64,000 nucleotides of DNA, from assembly GCF_003269295.1 (NCBI RefSeq), contig NZ_QLTT01000001.1, positions 577,635 to 641,634 of the forward strand, read 5' to 3'. The notes under the pieces were generated by a model that worked only from the letters and a program-made list of their open reading frames with translations, ran no database searches and was not told the DNA's origin. A program made the translations under genes and the position numbers. Shown piece after piece: positions 1 to 11,145 of this stretch. Position 1 is the first letter of the stretch. Every line of letters begins with the position of its first letter. The DNA comes from Lentzea atacamensis. Lineage in GTDB: Bacteria > Actinomycetota > Actinomycetes > Mycobacteriales > Pseudonocardiaceae.

Positions 1-65
1 TCTACGACGCGCTCGACGTCCCGCTGCGCCCCGCCACCGGCAAGCTCGGAAGGACCTCACGATGA
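1..65 (+). CDS. 3' end of an upstream gene (partial)
   Basis: An open frame enters from the left edge and ends in a TGA at 63-65, inside the ATGA that also starts the next gene. The visible tail reads ...LRPATGKLGRTSR. The 4-base overlap and the ribosome-binding site GGAAGG at 48-53, lying inside this frame, suggest an operon with the following gene. Too little is visible to name the product. Confidence 0.5.
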   Translation, partial: YDALDVPLRPATGKLGRTSR

Positions 66-541
66 ACCTCGACATCCCCGAGGGCAAGGACCCGATCGCG
101 TACGTGTGGGGGGAGATGGTGCCCGGCATCGGTGTCGCGGCGGCGAACTTCTCGCTGGCGGTGTACAGCCACACCACGCTCGGGCTGCGCGAGTTCGAGG
201 CGGCGCGGCTGCGGATCGCGCAGATCAACGGGTGCATGTTCTGCATGGACTGGCGGACCGAGCGCGACGGGCAGAAGGTCGAGGAGGGGTTCCTCGACGC
301 GGTGACCCAGTGGCGCACCACCGACACCTTCGACGACCGCACCAGGCTGGCCGCGGAGTACGCCGAGCGGTACGCACTGGATCACCACGGTCTCGACGAG
401 GAGTTCTGGTCCCGCATGACCGCGCACTACAGTCAGGTGGAGATCGCGGAGCTGAGCATGTGCATCGGCTCGTGGCTCGCGTTCGGCAGGTTGAACCACG
501 TGCTGGGCCTCGACGCCATGTGCGTGCTGCCCAAGTTCTGA
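62..541 (+). CDS. Carboxymuconolactone decarboxylase / AhpD-like protein
   Basis: A 159-residue all-helical protein of the carboxymuconolactone decarboxylase superfamily, whose members act as decarboxylases or as AhpD-type peroxide/thiol reductases. The redox pair C58-M-F-C61 follows the family's conserved helix (LRIAQINGC). In AhpD the second cysteine is followed four residues later by a catalytic histidine; here that place holds R65, so a classical AhpD proton relay is doubtful. The start is set by ATG at 62 with GGAAGG 8 bases upstream and by overlap with the preceding stop. The gene converges on the cholesterol oxidase gene, with a hairpin between them. The substrate is unknown. Confidence 0.85.
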   Translation: MNLDIPEGKDPIAYVWGEMVPGIGVAAANFSLAVYSHTTLGLREFEAARLRIAQINGCMFCMDWRTERDGQKVEEGFLDAVTQWRTTDTFDDRTRLAAEYAERYALDHHGLDEEFWSRMTAHYSQVEIAELSMCIGSWLAFGRLNHVLGLDAMCVLPKF

Positions 542-557
542 GTCCTCCGCACCGGAC

Positions 558-560
<3 letters not shown>
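539..560. terminator. Small bidirectional hairpin over two stop codons
   Basis: TGAGTCC (539-545) and GGACTCA (554-560) form a perfect 7-bp stem with an 8-base loop. It covers the stop codons of both convergent genes. There is no T tract, so termination strength is uncertain. Confidence 0.45.
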
Positions 561-3768
<3,208 letters not shown>

Positions 3769-3772
<4 letters not shown>

Positions 3773-3945
3773 TCGAACCTTCCCGGGATCGGCGCCAGCG
3801 GGTACTGGCGCCAGAAGAACGCGTCGGCGGCGTGCTGGTCGGCGGCGAAGTTCACCGCCTCCACGATCTTGCCGCCACGGATCCGGTACGCCAGCGTCCA
3901 CGTGATGTCCAGACCCGCAGGCGTCGTGCTCCCGAGCGGAACGTG
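3769..3945 (-). pseudogene. 3' remnant of a SnoaL-like (NTF2-fold) gene
   Basis: The last ~58 codons read DITWTLAYRIRGGKIVEA...DAFFWRQYPLA, the typical final strands of a SnoaL-like polyketide cyclase / ketosteroid-isomerase-fold protein. The sequence loses resemblance at about 3945, where a LysR remnant begins on the other strand. The stop codon (3771-3769) overlaps the dinB stop. The 5' half, start codon and promoter are missing. Confidence 0.7.
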
Positions 3946-4548
3946 CTGCGGGTCGGGTTCACCGCCACCGGTGGTGGCACTTTCGCGCGCAACGCCCGAG
4001 AGGTGTTCAAGGAACGGTTTCCGGGCGTGACCGTTGAGCCGAAACGGTTCGACTGGGGCGGTGAGCCCCAGGCGCTGCGGGACGGCTTGGCGGACGTCGC
4101 TTTCGTGTGGTTGCCCGCGAACCTCCGGAAGTTGCACTCGGTGGTCGTCGCGACCGAACCGCGGTGGGTGGCCGTGCGCAAGACACATCCGTTGGCGGAA
4201 AAGGAGGAAGTCGGTATCGGCGACCTCCGGGACGAGCCCCTCATGTGGACGAAGCTGGCGCCGCGGGAGTGGGTGGACTGGTGGGCGGTCAACCCGCGGC
4301 CGGACGGGTCGGCGCCGGTGTGGGGGCCGGAGAACGAAAACGTCGAGGAGATGCTGGAGCACGTCGCCACCACGTCCGGGGTGTGCATCGGGCCGGAGTC
4401 GATGAAGAGCTTCTACGTGCACCCGGACCTCACCTGGCGGCCGATCGTCGGCGTCGAACCGCTGCGGATCGCGCTGGCCTGGCCGGAGCAGTCGGCCAAC
4501 CCGCTGGTCCGGGAGTTCGTCGGCGTTGTGCGCCGACTGGAGTCTTGA
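3940..4548 (+). pseudogene. 3' remnant of a LysR-family regulator
   Basis: From LRVGFTATGGG onward the frame encodes a complete LysR substrate-binding domain (VTVEPKRFDWGG, DVAFVWLPA, the second-lobe RIALAWPEQSANPLVREFV) ending at 4548. The N-terminal winged-helix DNA-binding domain and linker are absent. Upstream codons in this frame are only the antisense of the SnoaL remnant and an off-frame reading of dinB. No plausible start or ribosome-binding site exists, so this is a truncated gene. Confidence 0.8.
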
Positions 4549-4580
4549 TCGCTCCACACCGTCAGGCCAAGGTGAGGGAA

Positions 4581-4596
4581 GTTCAGGTACCTGAAC
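4581..4596. promoter_or_regulatory. Perfect 16-bp palindrome upstream of GH31
   Basis: GTTCAGGTACCTGAAC is perfectly self-complementary and lies 37 bases before the GH31 start. Weaker outer symmetry (GAGG ... CCTC, 4574-4601) extends it. It is a strong candidate operator; the regulator is unknown and is not the broken LysR next to it, since LysR sites have a different form. Confidence 0.6.
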
Positions 4597-4632
4597 ACCT
4601 CGGAAGCCGACGGCGTCAGACGAGGAGCACGG

Positions 4633-7626
4633 ATGCGGAAACGCGCGACAGTCGCCCCCCTGCTGGCCCTGCTGGGGCTGGTCCTTCCCACTCCGGCAGC
4701 GGCCCAGCCGACCAACACGGTCGTGTCCGGGCAGGCCAGGTTCCAGGTCCTCTCCCCCACCCTCGTGCGCAGTGAGTACGCGGGAGACCGCAGGTTTGAG
4801 AACGCGCCCACTTACAACGTTGTAAATCGCACCGGCTTTCCCCGAACCCCCTATCGCACGCGGGTCGAAGACGGCTGGCTGATCATCACCACCTCGGCTC
4901 TGACCTTGCGTTATCGCGTGGACTCCGGGCCGTTCCGCGCGGACAACCTCGAACTGACGACCAACGGCACGACCGCGTCCCCGTGGCGGCGGGTGGTCTG
5001 TGCGACCGGTCAGCTCTGCGAGGCTGAAGACCAGCAACGAGAGGGCATGCTGGTCGCGCGGGAGCATCCCGGCCACACCGGCGCGGGCTTCGTGGCGGGT
5101 TTCTCCTACGCCAACAACGGGATCACTGCGACGGTCAGAGCCGCCGCCCCGGGAAAGCACCGGATCGCCGTCAAGTACGCGAACGGGCGTGGCGGTGACG
5201 GCAGGCACGAGAACCGCACGCTCAGCCTCAGCGTCGACGGCCGGTTCTCGCGGCAGATCACCTTGCCGGCGACAGCGGACTGGCGCGACTGGAAGCCGGC
5301 CGAGGCCGAGGTCGACCTGCCGGCGGGCGAACACCGCGTCTCGCTGACGAAGAACCTCACCGACTCGGGCAATGTCAACGTTGACAGCCTCGCGCTGCTC
5401 GGACTCGGCCAGCCGTACCCGGCCACACCGGACCGGGCGCTGGACGACTGCCGGTTCGGCACCACGTGCGAGGCCGAGAACGGCGCGCTCACCGGCGCGG
5501 CCGCCATCGCCGACGAGCACGCCGGCCACACCGGCACCGGGTTCGTCGCCGAGCTGGTCGGCGGGACCAAGCTCAGCCAGCGGGTGAGCGGTGTTCCGGC
5601 GGCGGGCACCTACACCGTGAACCTGCGCTACGCCAACGGTGTCGGCGGCGACGGCAAGCACGAGCCGCGAACCGTGCTGCTCAACGGGCAGGCGATCACG
5701 TTGCCCACGACGGCGAACTGGGCCACGTGGGCCACCACAGCCGCGCGGATCCCTTTGCCGGCAGGCACTTCCGACCTCGCCGTCACGTGTCCGGACACCG
5801 GCTGCCACGTCAACCTCGACACCATCGGCGTCAACGCCACCCAGCAGCACCTGGCCCTCGGCGGCTACCGGCGCTCGCTCGACGGCTACACCGGCAACAG
5901 CGGTGCCCCGCAGCTCTACCCCGGCCTGTTGTACCGCGACGGCTGGTACCTGCTGGACGACACGGGTTCCGCCTACGCCAACGGCACGCCGCGACCGGAC
6001 CGTGGAGCGCAGCCGTACCAGGACGGCTACGTGTTCGGATATGGCCAGGACCACAAGGCGGCACTGGGTGACCTCGCGCGGCTGACCGGCGGGCCGAAGC
6101 TGTTGCCGCGCTGGGCTTTCGGCGTCTGGTACTCCGAGTACATCGACCGGACCGCCGCCGACTACCGCGACCGGATCCTGCCCGCGTTCCGGCAGCACGG
6201 CGTGCCGCTGGACGTGCTGGTGGTGGACACCGACTTCAAGGCGCACAACACGTGGAACGGCTGGCGCGTCGACACGAACAAGTTCCCCGACCCGCAAGGC
6301 TTCCTGGACTGGGTGCACGGCGAAGGGCTGCACAGCACGCTCAACATCCACCCGAGCATCCAGGGCAACGATCCGGACTTCCCGCAGGCTCAGGCCACCG
6401 CCAAGGGCAAGCTCGCGAAGGGGCAGGGTTGCACGGACTGTTACGTCTTCGACTGGGGCGACCCGGACCAGCTGCGCGCGTACATCGAACTGCACCAGAA
6501 GATGCCGACGGACTTCTGGTGGCTCGACTGGTGCTGCGACGGTTCGGGATCGTCGTTGCGCGGGGTCACGCCGGACTCGTGGATCAACGAGCAGTACGCG
6601 AAGCTCGGCGGGTTCGCGTTCTCGCGCGGCTTCGGGTCGTTGCAGGCGGGCGGCTACAGCGGATCCGGGCCGCTGCCGACCGGACCGTGGGCGGAGAAGC
6701 GCACCACCCTGCACTTCACCGGCGACACCTCGTCGACGTGGGGCGCGCTCAAGGCGACCATCGGCTACACCTCGGCCGAGGGGGTGTCGACCGGGATGTC
6801 CGCGATCAGCCACGACATCGGCGGGCACAACGACACCACCGGGCTACGCGGCTCGGAGACGTACCTCGACAACGGTCAGCTCCGCTACACCACCAAGCTG
6901 CCGGACGATCTCTACGCGCGGTGGGTGCAGCTCGGCGCGTTCCAGCCGATCACGCGGCTGCACAGCAACCACGGTGATCGCCTGCCGTGGCAGTACGGTC
7001 CGGCCGCGCAGGCGTCGGCGACCAAGTTCCTGAACCTGCGCGAACGCCTGGTGCCGTACCTCTACACGCTGGCGGAGCAGGCCAGCCGCACCGGAGTTCC
7101 CATGGTGCGCCCGGCTTTCATCGACCACCCCGGCAGCCCGGAGGCGTACTCCACCGTGGACACCCAGTTCCTGCTCGGCCCGGACGTGCTGGTCGCGCCC
7201 ATCACGACGCCCGGAGACACCGGTGAGACGCGGGTGTGGTTTCCCCCGGGCCAGTGGACCGACTACTTCACCGGCCGCGTGTACCAGGGCAACACGTGGG
7301 CGACCGTCAGCGCGGGCTGGGACACCATGCCGGTGTTCCTGCGCGCCGGCGGAATGCTGGTCGAACGCACGAACAACGTCACCAACGACGTGCAGAACCC
7401 GACCGACGCGCTCACGGTGCACGTGACCGCCGGAGCGACGGGCGAGTTCACGTTGTACGAGGACAAGGGCCGCACCCGGATCACCCAGCACAAGGGCGTG
7501 ATCACGGTGCAGCAGAGCAAGGTGTCCAAACGGGACTGGACGGTCGTCGTGCACAACGCCGACGGGTTGAGTCGTGTCGTCCGGGCGCCGGGAGTGCGTC
7601 AGCTGGCGGTGATCGACATCCGCTGA
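4633..7626 (+). CDS. Secreted GH31 alpha-glycosidase with two CBM35-like modules
   Basis: A 997-residue extracellular glycosidase. A Sec signal (1-24, ending PAAA-Q) precedes a GH31 N-terminal beta-sandwich. Two carbohydrate-binding modules of CBM35 type (about 128-256 and 279-400, each opening CEAE... with a GHTG motif) interrupt that sandwich. The TIM barrel follows, with VVDTDF near 527, the nucleophile D632 in WWLDW and the acid/base D698 in FTGDTSSTW. C-terminal beta domains complete the family architecture. GH31 enzymes hydrolyse or transfer alpha-glucosyl or alpha-xylosyl units; the exact substrate cannot be read. The gene is monocistronic behind a palindromic operator candidate. The GntR gene follows on the other strand with no gap. 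Confidence 0.88.
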   Translation: MRKRATVAPLLALLGLVLPTPAAAQPTNTVVSGQARFQVLSPTLVRSEYAGDRRFENAPTYNVVNRTGFPRTPYRTRVEDGWLIITTSALTLRYRVDSGPFRADNLELTTNGTTASPWRRVVCATGQLCEAEDQQREGMLVAREHPGHTGAGFVAGFSYANNGITATVRAAAPGKHRIAVKYANGRGGDGRHENRTLSLSVDGRFSRQITLPATADWRDWKPAEAEVDLPAGEHRVSLTKNLTDSGNVNVDSLALLGLGQPYPATPDRALDDCRFGTTCEAENGALTGAAAIADEHAGHTGTGFVAELVGGTKLSQRVSGVPAAGTYTVNLRYANGVGGDGKHEPRTVLLNGQAITLPTTANWATWATTAARIPLPAGTSDLAVTCPDTGCHVNLDTIGVNATQQHLALGGYRRSLDGYTGNSGAPQLYPGLLYRDGWYLLDDTGSAYANGTPRPDRGAQPYQDGYVFGYGQDHKAALGDLARLTGGPKLLPRWAFGVWYSEYIDRTAADYRDRILPAFRQHGVPLDVLVVDTDFKAHNTWNGWRVDTNKFPDPQGFLDWVHGEGLHSTLNIHPSIQGNDPDFPQAQATAKGKLAKGQGCTDCYVFDWGDPDQLRAYIELHQKMPTDFWWLDWCCDGSGSSLRGVTPDSWINEQYAKLGGFAFSRGFGSLQAGGYSGSGPLPTGPWAEKRTTLHFTGDTSSTWGALKATIGYTSAEGVSTGMSAISHDIGGHNDTTGLRGSETYLDNGQLRYTTKLPDDLYARWVQLGAFQPITRLHSNHGDRLPWQYGPAAQASATKFLNLRERLVPYLYTLAEQASRTGVPMVRPAFIDHPGSPEAYSTVDTQFLLGPDVLVAPITTPGDTGETRVWFPPGQWTDYFTGRVYQGNTWATVSAGWDTMPVFLRAGGMLVERTNNVTNDVQNPTDALTVHVTAGATGEFTLYEDKGRTRITQHKGVITVQQSKVSKRDWTVVVHNADGLSRVVRAPGVRQLAVIDIR

Positions 7627-8328
7627 TCAGTCCTCCGGCACCCAGTCCAGCAACCGCACCTTCGCGACCGTGCGGACGTGCTTGCGCATGGCGGCCGCCG
7701 CCTTCTTCGGATCGCCCGCGGCGATGGCCTCGTAGATCGCCGTGTGCTGCGCCAGCGAACGGGACGGGCGACCCGGCTGGCGCAGCGACTCGGTGCGGCT
7801 CTCGGTGATCTGGCCGGCGATGGTCTTCATGAAGTCGGCGAGCAACGAGCTGTGCGCGGCGGCGGTGACGGCGGCGTGGAAGCGGCGATCTCCTTCCACG
7901 CCGAAGTCACCGCCGGCGATCTCGTCGCGCATGAAGTCCAGGGCCTGGCGGATGTCCTCGAGCTCGGCGTCCGTGCGGCGTTCCGCGGCGAGCTCGGCGA
8001 GCTTCGTCTCCAGCGCCTCGCGCGCCTCCAGCACCTCCGGGAGGCGCTTGCGGCGTTCGACGAGCTGCTCGACCGGTTCGACGTCGAGGGTGTCGCGGAC
8101 GAGGTAGGTGCCGCCGCCGTGACGTGCTTCGACGAGGCCCTGAACCTCCAGCACCACGATCGCCTGCTTCACCGACGCGCGGCTCACTCCGAGGCTCGCG
8201 GCGAGCTCGCGCTCGGCGGGCAGCTTGTCGCCCGCGCTCAGGCCCGCTTCGGCCACGTACGCGCGCAGGCGTTCGAGCACCTGCTCGTACAGGCGGGACT
8301 TGACCATGGGCCGCAGTGCCTCCGACAT
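7627..8328 (-). CDS. matR: GntR/FadR-type regulator of the malonate genes
   Basis: A 233-residue repressor. The N-terminal winged helix contains the GntR signature (KLPAERELAASLGVSRASV, about 35-55) and the wing HGGGTYLV. A C-terminal FadR/FCD all-helical ligand domain follows, with metal/ligand histidines in DRRFHAAV and a late AAMRKHV. It is divergently transcribed from the MatC/MatB genes, and two identical palindromes sit in the shared promoter region. By analogy with MatR of rhizobial malonate operons the ligand is probably malonate or malonyl-CoA. The symbol is given by analogy. Confidence 0.85.
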   Translation of the reverse strand: MSEALRPMVKSRLYEQVLERLRAYVAEAGLSAGDKLPAERELAASLGVSRASVKQAIVVLEVQGLVEARHGGGTYLVRDTLDVEPVEQLVERRKRLPEVLEAREALETKLAELAAERRTDAELEDIRQALDFMRDEIAGGDFGVEGDRRFHAAVTAAAHSSLLADFMKTIAGQITESRTESLRQPGRPSRSLAQHTAIYEAIAAGDPKKAAAAMRKHVRTVAKVRLLDWVPED

Positions 8329-8348
8329 CGGTCCAGGATATCCGCTGA

Positions 8349-8363
8349 AGTGGCTCAGCCACT
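8349..8363. promoter_or_regulatory. Operator 1 of the malonate locus
   Basis: AGTGGCTCAGCCACT is palindromic apart from its central base. It sits 20 bases before the regulator start. The same 15 bases recur at 8401-8415, and both copies are followed by a nearly identical GGCCACCTCT-type tail. Probable GntR-family binding site. Confidence 0.75.
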
Positions 8364-8373
8364 AGGCCACCTC

Positions 8374-8379
8374 TTGACA
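8374..8379 (+). promoter_or_regulatory. Possible -35 element for matC
   Basis: TTGACA lies between the two operators. An 18-base spacer would put a weak -10 (GAAAGT, 8398-8403) at the edge of operator 2, so bound regulator would cover the -10 and start site. The -10 match is poor, so this is tentative. Confidence 0.35.
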
Positions 8380-8400
8380 GCCGGTGGAGCGTGGGCGGAA

Positions 8401-8415
8401 AGTGGCTCAGCCACT
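8401..8415. promoter_or_regulatory. Operator 2 of the malonate locus
   Basis: Second copy of AGTGGCTCAGCCACT; with flanking bases the symmetry extends to 17 bases (8400-8416). Centre-to-centre distance from copy 1 is 52 bases, about five helical turns, which would allow two dimers on the same face of the DNA. It ends 38 bases before the matC start. Confidence 0.75.
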
Positions 8416-8453
8416 TAGCCACCTCTGGGAGAGCCCAACGACGGGAGCCCTGC

Positions 8454-9731
8454 ATGTCCGCCGAACTGATCTCCATACTCGTGCTGGTCGTGGTCTTCGT
8501 CATCGCCACGACCAGGTCGATCAACATGGGCGCGCTCGCGTTCGCCGCCGCGTTCGGCGTCGGCACGCTGGTCGCGGACATGAAGACCGACGACATCTTC
8601 AAGGGCTTCCCCGGCTCGTTGTTCGTCGTGCTGGTCGGGGTGACGTTCCTGTTCGCCATCGCGCGGGCCAACGGCACCACGGACTGGCTGGTGCACCTGG
8701 CGATCCGGCTGGTGGGCGGGCGGATCGCCCTGATGCCGTGGGTGATGTTCGCGATCACCGGCGTCCTCACCGCGATCGGCGCGGTGAGCCCGGCGGCGGT
8801 CGCCATCGTCGCGCCGATCGCGATGGGCTTCGCCGCGAAGTACAAGATCAGTCCGCTGCTGATGGGCGTGATGGTGGTGCACGGCGCGCAGGCCGGCGGC
8901 TTCTCCCCCATCAGCATCTACGGCACGATCGTCAACGGCATCGTGGCCAAGGAAGGCTTACCGGGCAACGAGATCGTGCTGTTCCTGGCGAGCCTCGTGG
9001 TGAACCTGCTGATCTCCTCCGTGGTGTTCGTGGTGTGCGGCGGCATGAAGCTGGCCCGGCACCCCGTCGCGGCACCCGCGCTCGTCCACGCGGGCGGTGG
9101 AGGAACCGCGGACGACGCCGAGGACCCGATCACGCTGACCGCGCCGCGCATCGCCACCCTCGTGGGGCTGGCCGCGCTCGTCGTGGCGGCGCTGGTGTTC
9201 GACCTCGACGTCGGCCTCGCCGCGATCACGGTGGCGGTGCTGCTCAGCGTGGTGTGGCCGGAGACCTCCAAGCAGGCGATCACCCAGATCACCTGGCCGA
9301 CCGTGCTGCTGATCTGCGGCATCCTCACCTACGTCGCCGTGCTGCAGACGATGGGCACGATCAAGTGGGCCGGCGACTCGGTCGCGGGCGTCGGTGCTCC
9401 CCTGCTCGCCGCCCTGCTGATCTGCTACATCGGCGCGATCGTGTCCGCGTTCGCCTCGTCGGTCGGCATCATGGGCGCGCTGATCCCGCTCGCCGTGCCG
9501 TTCCTGCTGCAGGGTGAGGTCAGCGCGGTCGGGCTGATCGCGGCGCTCGCGGTGTCGGCGACCGTGGTCGACGTGAGCCCGTTCTCCACGAACGGAGCGC
9601 TGGTGCTGGCCGGTGCGCAGGACGTCGACCGCGACAAGTTCTTCAAGCAGCTCATGGTTTACGGCGGGATCATGGTCGCGGCAGCGCCGCCGCTGGTCTG
9701 GCTCGCCCTCGTCGTCCCCGGAATCTGGTGA
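8454..9731 (+). CDS. matC: MatC-type dicarboxylate (malonate) carrier
   Basis: A 425-residue inner-membrane carrier of the ion transporter superfamily. The N-terminal MatC domain (about 1-150: ISILVLVVVFVIATT, DIFKGFPGSL, GVLTAIGAVSPAAVAIVAPI) is followed by a second bundle of hydrophobic helices with a matching TVVDVSPFSTNGAL hairpin; about 11-12 membrane segments are visible. It should import malonate or a similar dicarboxylate, feeding MatB just downstream. The ATG at 8454 was chosen over upstream frames because it directly precedes the first membrane segment, has GGGAG upstream, and keeps operator 2 outside the coding region. Confidence 0.85.
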   Translation: MSAELISILVLVVVFVIATTRSINMGALAFAAAFGVGTLVADMKTDDIFKGFPGSLFVVLVGVTFLFAIARANGTTDWLVHLAIRLVGGRIALMPWVMFAITGVLTAIGAVSPAAVAIVAPIAMGFAAKYKISPLLMGVMVVHGAQAGGFSPISIYGTIVNGIVAKEGLPGNEIVLFLASLVVNLLISSVVFVVCGGMKLARHPVAAPALVHAGGGGTADDAEDPITLTAPRIATLVGLAALVVAALVFDLDVGLAAITVAVLLSVVWPETSKQAITQITWPTVLLICGILTYVAVLQTMGTIKWAGDSVAGVGAPLLAALLICYIGAIVSAFASSVGIMGALIPLAVPFLLQGEVSAVGLIAALAVSATVVDVSPFSTNGALVLAGAQDVDRDKFFKQLMVYGGIMVAAAPPLVWLALVVPGIW

Positions 9732-9738
9732 GCCCGTG

Positions 9739-11145
9739 ATGTTCCCCTTGTCCTCCGACCGCGTCGCGCTCCGCTTCGGCGACCGCACCCTCACCCACAC
9801 CGAGCTCGCGTCCTGCGCGGGAGCCCTGGCACGCGAGTTGTCCGGGCTGCCCCGCGTGGCGATCTGGGCCACGCCGTCGATCGAGACGTGCGTCGCCGTC
9901 GTCGCGGCTCTGCTCGCCGGGGTGCCCGCCGTGCCGCTCAACCCGAAGGTGGGCGAACGCGAACTGGCGCACATCGTGGCGGACAGCGCGCCCGCCAACG
10001 TGCTCGCAGCACCGGGAGCGCGGTTGCCCGAAGGACTGCAGTCGGTGCCGCGGCGGGACGTCACGCTCGACGTCTCGTCGGACGAGCCGTTCGCGGAGCC
10101 GGATCCCTCCTCGCCCGCGCTGATCGTCTACACCTCGGGCACCACGGGAGCGCCCAAGGGCGTCGTGCTGCCCCGCCGGGCGATCGTGTCCACACTGGAC
10201 GCCGTGGCCGAAGCGTGGGAGTGGACCTCCTCGGACGTGCTGGTGCACGCGCTGCCGCTGTTCCACGTGCACGGCCTGATCCTCGGCGTGCTCGGCCCAT
10301 TGCGGCGCGGTGGCACGCTGCACCACCTGGGCAAGTTCTCGACGACCGCGTTGACCGAGGCGCTGGACGGCGACGGCACGATGATGTTCGGCGTGCCGAC
10401 GATGTACCACCGCATCGCGGAGGAGGTCGGCTCGAATCCCGGCCTCGCTCGCGCGCTGCGCTCGGCACGGCTGCTGGTGTCGGGCTCGGCCGCGTTGCCC
10501 GTGCGCGACCACGAGCGGATCGCGGCGGCGACCGGCCAGCGGGTGGTCGAGCGCTACGGCATGACAGAGACGCTGATGAACACCAGCGTGCGCGCCGACG
10601 GCGACCGCCGTCCCGGTACCGTCGGCGTGCCGCTGCCGGGGGTCGAGGCCCGGCTCGTCGACGACAACGGCCAGACCCTGGAAGAAGCCGGTGCGGTGGG
10701 CGAGATCCAGGTCCGCGGGCCGAACCTCTTCACCGAGTACCTGAACCGCCCGGACGCCACCGCCGAGGCGTTCGCGGACGGCTGGTTCCGCACCGGCGAC
10801 GTCGGCACGCGCGACCCCGACGGCTACTACCGGATCGTCGGGCGCAAGGCCACGGACATCATCAAGAGCGGCGGCTACAAGATCGGCGCGGGCGAGATCG
10901 AGAACGCCCTGCTGGAACACCCGGGAGTCGCCGAGGTGGCGGTGACCGGCGAACCCGACGACGACCTGGGCGAGCGGATCATCGCCTGGGTCGTGCCCGC
11001 CGGCCCCGCGCCCGACGAACGGGAGCTCGCCGACCACGTGGCCCGCCTGCTCACCCCGCACAAGCGGCCGCGGCTCGTCCGGTTCGTGGAGTCGTTGCCG
11101 CGCAACGACATGGGCAAGGTCGTGAAGCGTGCGCTCCGGGCCTGA
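9739..11145 (+). CDS. matB: Malonyl-CoA synthetase
   Basis: A 468-residue adenylate-forming enzyme that makes malonyl-CoA from malonate, ATP and CoA. The P-loop YTSGTTGAPKG, the MatB-specific stretch LPLFHVHGLILGVLGPLRRGG, GVPTMYHRIAEE, the adenylation motif ERYGMTET, the hinge motif (GRKATDIIKSGG) and the C-terminal catalytic lysine (NDMGKVVK) are all present. The match to Streptomyces coelicolor MatB-type sequences is strong, including LMNTSVRADG after the adenylation motif. It begins 7 bases after matC; GTG 9736 is an alternative start. Product may supply extender units for polyketides or enter central metabolism. Confidence 0.93.
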   Translation: MFPLSSDRVALRFGDRTLTHTELASCAGALARELSGLPRVAIWATPSIETCVAVVAALLAGVPAVPLNPKVGERELAHIVADSAPANVLAAPGARLPEGLQSVPRRDVTLDVSSDEPFAEPDPSSPALIVYTSGTTGAPKGVVLPRRAIVSTLDAVAEAWEWTSSDVLVHALPLFHVHGLILGVLGPLRRGGTLHHLGKFSTTALTEALDGDGTMMFGVPTMYHRIAEEVGSNPGLARALRSARLLVSGSAALPVRDHERIAAATGQRVVERYGMTETLMNTSVRADGDRRPGTVGVPLPGVEARLVDDNGQTLEEAGAVGEIQVRGPNLFTEYLNRPDATAEAFADGWFRTGDVGTRDPDGYYRIVGRKATDIIKSGGYKIGAGEIENALLEHPGVAEVAVTGEPDDDLGERIIAWVVPAGPAPDERELADHVARLLTPHKRPRLVRFVESLPRNDMGKVVKRALRA

